This document shows positions 12,754-15,813 of a DNA stretch of 15,813 nt, piece after piece. Under the pieces are notes generated by a model. That model had not been told where the DNA came from and did no database searches. It saw only the letters and a list, made by a program, of their open reading frames with translations. The position numbers and the translations under genes were made by a program. The DNA is from Burkholderiales bacterium (GTDB lineage: Bacteria > Pseudomonadota > Gammaproteobacteria > Burkholderiales > Burkholderiaceae_C): NCBI GenBank assembly GCA_947450745.1, contig CANFYD010000024.1, forward strand, positions 1-15,813. The letters are read 5' to 3'. How positions within the stretch are numbered: position 1 is the first letter of the stretch; every line of letters starts with the position of its first letter.

Positions 12754-13806
12754 ATGTCGATTCTTTTGAACGCCGATCAAGCCACTTGCGCCGTCGCCAC
12801 GAAGCGGCACGCGCCGCTTGTTTCGCCGCCTAATGTAGCGCCACTTCAAGCGCCTCGACTGCTCGATCAATTGCGTGAGCGGATTCGATATTTGCACTAC
12901 AGCATGAGCACCGAGCATGCCTATGTTCATTGGTGCAAGGCATTCATTCTCTTTCATGGCAAGCAGCACCCGAAAGACCTGGGCGGTGCGGAAGTCGAGG
13001 CTTTTTTGACCTGGCTGGCGAACGAGCGCGGGGTCGCACCGGCCACGCACAAGCAGGCTTTGTCGGCACTGCTATTTTTGTACACCAAGGTGCTGGGCAT
13101 GAACCTGCCGTGGATGCAGGAAATCGGCCGCCCTCGGGTCAAGCGCCGTTTGCCCGTCTTGCTGAGCCGCGACGAGGTGGCAGCAGTGTTGCGCCACCTG
13201 GACGGTGAACAGCTGCTGTTTGCACAACTGCTTTACGGCACGGGTTTGCGACTGACCGAAGGGCTGCAGTTGAGGGTCAAGGACGTGGACTTTGCGCATA
13301 ACGCCATTCTGGTACGCGAGGGCAAGGGCGGGAAAGACCGGGTCGTGATGCTTCCCCAGGTTTTGGTGCCGGGGCTGAAAGACCAGCTCGCCCGTGGCCA
13401 CGATATTTGGCAGGGCGACCAGGCCGACGGGCACGGCGGCGTCGAGATGCCGCATGCGCTGGAGCGCAAATACCCGCGTGCGGGATCGTCATGGGGTTGG
13501 TTCTGGGTGTTTCCGCAAGCGGCGCATTCGACCGATCCGCGCAGCGGCGTGGTGCGGCGGCATCACGCCTACGACCAGACGTTTCAGCGGGCGTTCAAGA
13601 AGGCGGTGGCGACAGCGGGCATCACTAAACCGGCAACGCCCCATACCTTGCGCCACTGCTTCGCGACGCACTTGCTGCAAGGCGGCTACGACATCCGCAC
13701 GGTGCAAGACCTGCTGGGGCACGCCGATGTAGCCACCACGATGATCTATACCCATGTGCTGAATCTCGGCGGCGGTGCGGTGCGCAGCCCGCTGGATCAA
13801 CTTTAG
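12754..13806 (+). CDS. intI: Integron integrase (tyrosine recombinase)
   Basis: Site-specific recombinase that inserts and excises cassettes at attI and attC. The 350-residue product is intact. Tyrosine recombinase residues are visible: Arg166 in GTGLRLTEGLQLR, a beta-hairpin Lys (191 or 194) in GKGGKDRVV, His297 and Arg300 in TPHTLRH, His323 in LLGHADV and the nucleophile Tyr332 in MIYTHV. The extra segment unique to IntI, which contacts folded attC, is at about 236-262 (LERKYPRAGSSWGWFWVFPQ). The C-terminal third is very close to class 1 IntI1 (STDPRSGVVRRHH, ITKPATPHTLRH, SGYDIRTVQDLLGH-like). ATG at 12754 has GGAGG six bases upstream; an ATG at 12718 has no such site. The N-terminal 30 residues are an unusual extension compared with IntI1 (337 residues). 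Confidence 0.96.
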   Translation: MSILLNADQATCAVATKRHAPLVSPPNVAPLQAPRLLDQLRERIRYLHYSMSTEHAYVHWCKAFILFHGKQHPKDLGGAEVEAFLTWLANERGVAPATHKQALSALLFLYTKVLGMNLPWMQEIGRPRVKRRLPVLLSRDEVAAVLRHLDGEQLLFAQLLYGTGLRLTEGLQLRVKDVDFAHNAILVREGKGGKDRVVMLPQVLVPGLKDQLARGHDIWQGDQADGHGGVEMPHALERKYPRAGSSWGWFWVFPQAAHSTDPRSGVVRRHHAYDQTFQRAFKKAVATAGITKPATPHTLRHCFATHLLQGGYDIRTVQDLLGHADVATTMIYTHVLNLGGGAVRSPLDQL

Positions 13807-13910
13807 TACTGCGACATCAAAGCGCGACTTCGCTCCCATGCCGTCGGTGCAAATCCTCGCCCTCGTCGCAAATCCATCACATCCGTTTCCCTCCGTCCTT
13901 AACTTCCCAG

Positions 13911-13943
13911 CCGCAGCGCTAGCGCACGTTATTCGCGCTGCGG
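13911..13943 (-). terminator. Hairpin at the end of the metalloprotease gene
   Basis: Perfect 9-bp arms CCGCAGCGC / GCGCTGCGG around a 15-base loop, spanning the stop codon of the metalloprotease gene and facing the end of intI. There is no T-run on either side, so intrinsic termination is uncertain. The 104 bp between intI and this hairpin (13807-13910) shows no other feature. Confidence 0.3.
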
Positions 13944-14635
13944 CAGCGCTGAATATCGCAAGCGGTGGGCAGGGCCGAGCGGTATTCGACGACGGTTTTG
14001 AGCTGGGAGCGGTCGCGTGCGTAGCACTGCTCGCCACGGCCGTTGTCGTAGTAGGAGGTCACGTCCACACAGCGGCGGGAATGGGCCATCAGGCCGAACA
14101 GATGACCCATCTCGTGCGAGATGACCATTTGCAGCGTCTGCGCGGCGGGGTGTACCGGGTTGCGGGTTTTCAGCAGCAAGAACATCGCCGGGCTCAAGGA
14201 CAGTTTGCGCTGGGTGAAGTTGGCGAGGCCGAAGTTGCCCAGGCTGTCTTTGTCGCTCCACTGCACCCGCACGGCACCGCCCGGCCAGACCGCCCCAGGT
14301 GCAAGACTGACCACGCTGGCCGGCACACCGCAGGCGGACCAAGCTGCGCCAGCTTGCTTCAGGCTGGCCAGCACCAGGGCTTCGGGGAACCAGGCGGGTG
14401 CGCTGCTGTGGTCGTAGGCAAAGATCAACTTCGGTGCCACGGCGGGCTGGTCGCGGCCGTCGCCCCAGGTGGTAATTTCACCGGGCAGACACTGGGCGAT
14501 TTCTTGCTCACGCACCGACTCCAGCGCGTGGGCCGGCTGTTGCACCAACAGCAGCAACAGCACCATTAGCAGTCCAACAAACAGCGCCAGCCCACCCACC
14601 TTGTGGCGGCCAGCGCTGATGAACTTACGGCGCAC
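13919..14635 (-). CDS. Exported matrixin-like (metzincin) zinc metalloprotease
   Basis: A 238-residue protein. Residues 1-38 are a basic start followed by a long Leu/Val-rich core and PAHA, a signal peptide or N-anchor. The zincin motif is at 174-185: HEMGHLFGLMAH, with His174, Glu175 and His178 as expected. Metzincins normally read HExxHxxGxxH; here the third His is one residue late (185). The Met-turn that follows, usually SVMSYY or similar, reads DVTSYY (192-196), so the Met is replaced by Thr. The upstream part (LFYAYDHSSAP-like and a FTQRKLSLSP strand before the helix) fits the matrixin fold. Six or more cysteines suggest disulphides in the periplasm. The GTG start at 14635 overlaps the xdhC-type gene by 11 bases; GTG at 14599 is an alternative. 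Substrate unknown; activity uncertain because of the motif changes. Confidence 0.75.
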   Translation of the reverse strand: MRRKFISAGRHKVGGLALFVGLLMVLLLLLVQQPAHALESVREQEIAQCLPGEITTWGDGRDQPAVAPKLIFAYDHSSAPAWFPEALVLASLKQAGAAWSACGVPASVVSLAPGAVWPGGAVRVQWSDKDSLGNFGLANFTQRKLSLSPAMFLLLKTRNPVHPAAQTLQMVISHEMGHLFGLMAHSRRCVDVTSYYDNGRGEQCYARDRSQLKTVVEYRSALPTACDIQRCRSANNVR

Positions 14636-15587
14636 CGAGCCGCACGCCGTAGCGCTCGGCCGTCATGTGCGCCAGGATGGCCAGCGCAATTTCGGGCGGC
14701 GTACGGGCACCGATGTTCAGCCCGACCGGGCCGTGCAAGCGTGCCAGTTGCGCCGGTGTCACGTCGAAATGCTCGGCCAGCCGCGCCTTGCGCTTGGCCT
14801 GATTGACGCGTGAACCGATCGCGCCGATGTAGAAGGCCGGGCTTTTCAGCGCCTCCATCAGGGCCAGGTCGTCGAGCTTGGGGTCATGCGTCAAGGCCAC
14901 CACGGCGGTGTGGCCGTCGGGCGCAAAGCGGGTCACCACGTCGTCGGGCATCTCGCGCGTCAGCTCGGTGCCGGGCACGGCAAAACTGTCGGCATATTCC
15001 TCGCGCGGGTCGCAAATCAAGACTTGATAGTCCAGCCCCAGCGCCATATTGGCCAGGTATTGCGTCATTTGCCCCGCACCAATCACCAGCAGCCGCCATT
15101 GCGGGCCGTGCGGGGTGATCAGCTGAGTGGCGGTCAATTGCAGGACATCGGCCGCGCCGGTGGGGCGGCTCAGGGTGACTGCACCTGTGGCCAAGTCAAG
15201 TTCACGCTGCACCCGCTCGCCACGGTCCAACCGCGCCAGCAGCGCTTCGATCTGCGAGGCATCGCTGAGCGGCTCCAGCATCAGCTCCAGCGTGCCGCCG
15301 CAGGGCAGGCCAAAACGGGTCGCTTCTTCGGCCCCGACACCGTAGCTGAGCAGCTCGGGCCGGGTCCGCATCAGGCTGCCCTCGCGCACCTTGGCGATCA
15401 GGTCGTCCTCGATGCAACCGCCCGACACCGAGCCGGCAATCTGCCCGTCGTCACGCACGGCCACCAGCGAGCCGACCGGCCGCGGTGCCGAACCCCAGGT
15501 GCGGGTGATGGTGGCCAGCACCACACCGCGACCGTCCAGACGCCAAGCGGCGACTTGGCGCAGCACATTCAAATCAACATTGTCCAT
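14625..15587 (-). CDS. xdhC: XdhC/CoxI family protein (molybdenum cofactor maturation)
   Basis: A 320-residue protein with both parts of the family. The N-terminal XdhC/CoxI block is at 29-63 (RTWGSAPRPVGSLVAV, SVSGGCIEDDL), followed by FGLPCGGTLELMLEPL at 92-107. A Rossmann-type domain follows from about 165 (RLLVIGAGQMTQYLANMALG, ICDPREEYADSF) and ends with YIGAIGSRVNQAKRKARL and GLNIGARTPPEIALAILAHM. XdhC binds sulphurated molybdenum cofactor and delivers it to xanthine dehydrogenase; CoxI-type relatives serve CO dehydrogenase-like or other molybdenum hydroxylases. No enzyme subunit lies in the window, so the client is unknown. ATG has AGGA about 8 bases upstream. The gene overlaps the metalloprotease start by 11 bases. 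Confidence 0.9.
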   Translation of the reverse strand: MDNVDLNVLRQVAAWRLDGRGVVLATITRTWGSAPRPVGSLVAVRDDGQIAGSVSGGCIEDDLIAKVREGSLMRTRPELLSYGVGAEEATRFGLPCGGTLELMLEPLSDASQIEALLARLDRGERVQRELDLATGAVTLSRPTGAADVLQLTATQLITPHGPQWRLLVIGAGQMTQYLANMALGLDYQVLICDPREEYADSFAVPGTELTREMPDDVVTRFAPDGHTAVVALTHDPKLDDLALMEALKSPAFYIGAIGSRVNQAKRKARLAEHFDVTPAQLARLHGPVGLNIGARTPPEIALAILAHMTAERYGVRLGAP

Positions 15588-15701
15588 GGACCAAATCCTA
15601 AGCTGTGTCGGAGGTGCAAGGATAGCCGGGGGGCTTTGAGCCGGTTGAATTGCAGCGCTTCAGTGCGTTTGTGCCAAAGCGGGACAGCCCCCGTGAGCAG
15701 A

Positions 15702-15812
15702 TCAAACACTGTTTTTCCAGACAGCGGGGTAAACGGCGGATAGCGCCGATGGGACGCTGCCGCGACGATAGCCGCTGAAAACGACGCGCCAGAACGGCAG
15801 CGCAGCTGCCAC
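15702..15812 (-). CDS. Possible 3' end of an unidentified gene at the window edge
   Basis: A frame open to the right edge ends with a TGA at 15702-15704 and reads protein-like, with several aromatic residues (PFWRVVFSGYRRGS, then YPAVWKNSV). Two other frames on this strand are also open here, so frame choice is weak. I do not recognise the product. The rest of the 15588-15813 gap shows only the XdhC ribosome site and a CTGT-N8-ACAG sequence at 15709-15724. Confidence 0.25.
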   Translation of the reverse strand: MAAALPFWRVVFSGYRRGSVPSALSAVYPAVWKNSV

Positions 15813-15813
15813 C

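Larger units (their letters stand above)
11093..13806. mobile_element. Integron: integrase, attI-like site and eroded cassette array
   Basis: Layout is that of a standard integron: intI on one strand, its promoter, attI, and cassettes whose genes run away from intI. Three cassette starts (GTTRRRY on the - strand) are seen at 12546-12552 (GTTAGGT), 11842-11848 (GTTAGGC) and 11301-11307 (GTTGAGT); a fourth GTTGAGT at 11093-11099 borders the intron remnant. For cassettes 1 and 2 the first bases match the complement of their own R'' box (ACCTAAC and GCCTAAC), the rule expected of real cassettes. The array is short and damaged at its far end. It is probably a sedentary chromosomal integron, because no transposon ends, sul1 or qacE are present. 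Confidence 0.85.

Noticed and set aside
13775..14569. 264-codon + strand frame after the integrase
   Set aside because: Antisense of the metalloprotease with its HExxH motif and signal peptide.

Overview
The window looks like a chromosomal segment of a GC-rich betaproteobacterium, probably order Burkholderiales. That placement is inferred from base composition, Burkholderiales-like proteins and an IntI1-like integrase; nothing here names the species. No rRNA, tRNA or CRISPR array was seen.

Left part (1-9294) is ordinary core gene content. The 3' end of a bile-acid:sodium-symporter-like membrane protein converges on a tightly packed leftward operon of three genes: D-amino acid dehydrogenase (dadA), a beta-lactamase-fold serine hydrolase and an LD-carboxypeptidase. 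This order suggests recovery and oxidation of D-alanine from recycled murein peptides. Next come leftward genes for an alpha/beta hydrolase, a class I amino acid aminotransferase, a periplasmic solute-binding protein and queA (queuosine tRNA modification). Divergent from queA, behind an FNR/ANR-like box, are a DksA/TraR zinc-finger protein and a small eRF1-domain-like protein.

Middle part (9295-11000) holds two complete toxin-antitoxin modules: yefM-yoeB on the + strand, and an AbrB-type vapB with PIN-domain vapC on the - strand. Each has a palindromic operator-like sequence upstream.

Right-middle part (11026-13806) is an integron. An intact IntI1-like integrase points right, behind a promoter overlapped by a LexA box. 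An attI-like site and a short cassette array lie to its left, with cassette genes on the - strand: an exported phosphatase-like protein, a small membrane protein and a truncated HNH-like protein. Two attC sites can be recognised because each cassette's first bases match the complement of its own R'' box. The array ends against the 3' end (domains V and VI) of a group II intron in the orientation opposite to the cassettes, as group IIC-attC introns are known to insert. A 34-bp repeat is present inside one attC and at the point where the HNH-like gene breaks off.

Right part (13807-15813) has an exported metzincin-like protease with an unusual zinc motif, overlapping an xdhC-type gene, and then a possible gene end at the window edge.

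The strongest points for a second look are the eroded array end with its intron remnant and nested repeats, the dadA/serine hydrolase/LD-carboxypeptidase operon with TTG-coupled junctions, and the atypical protease motif. I did not find clear evidence of a wholly new system.
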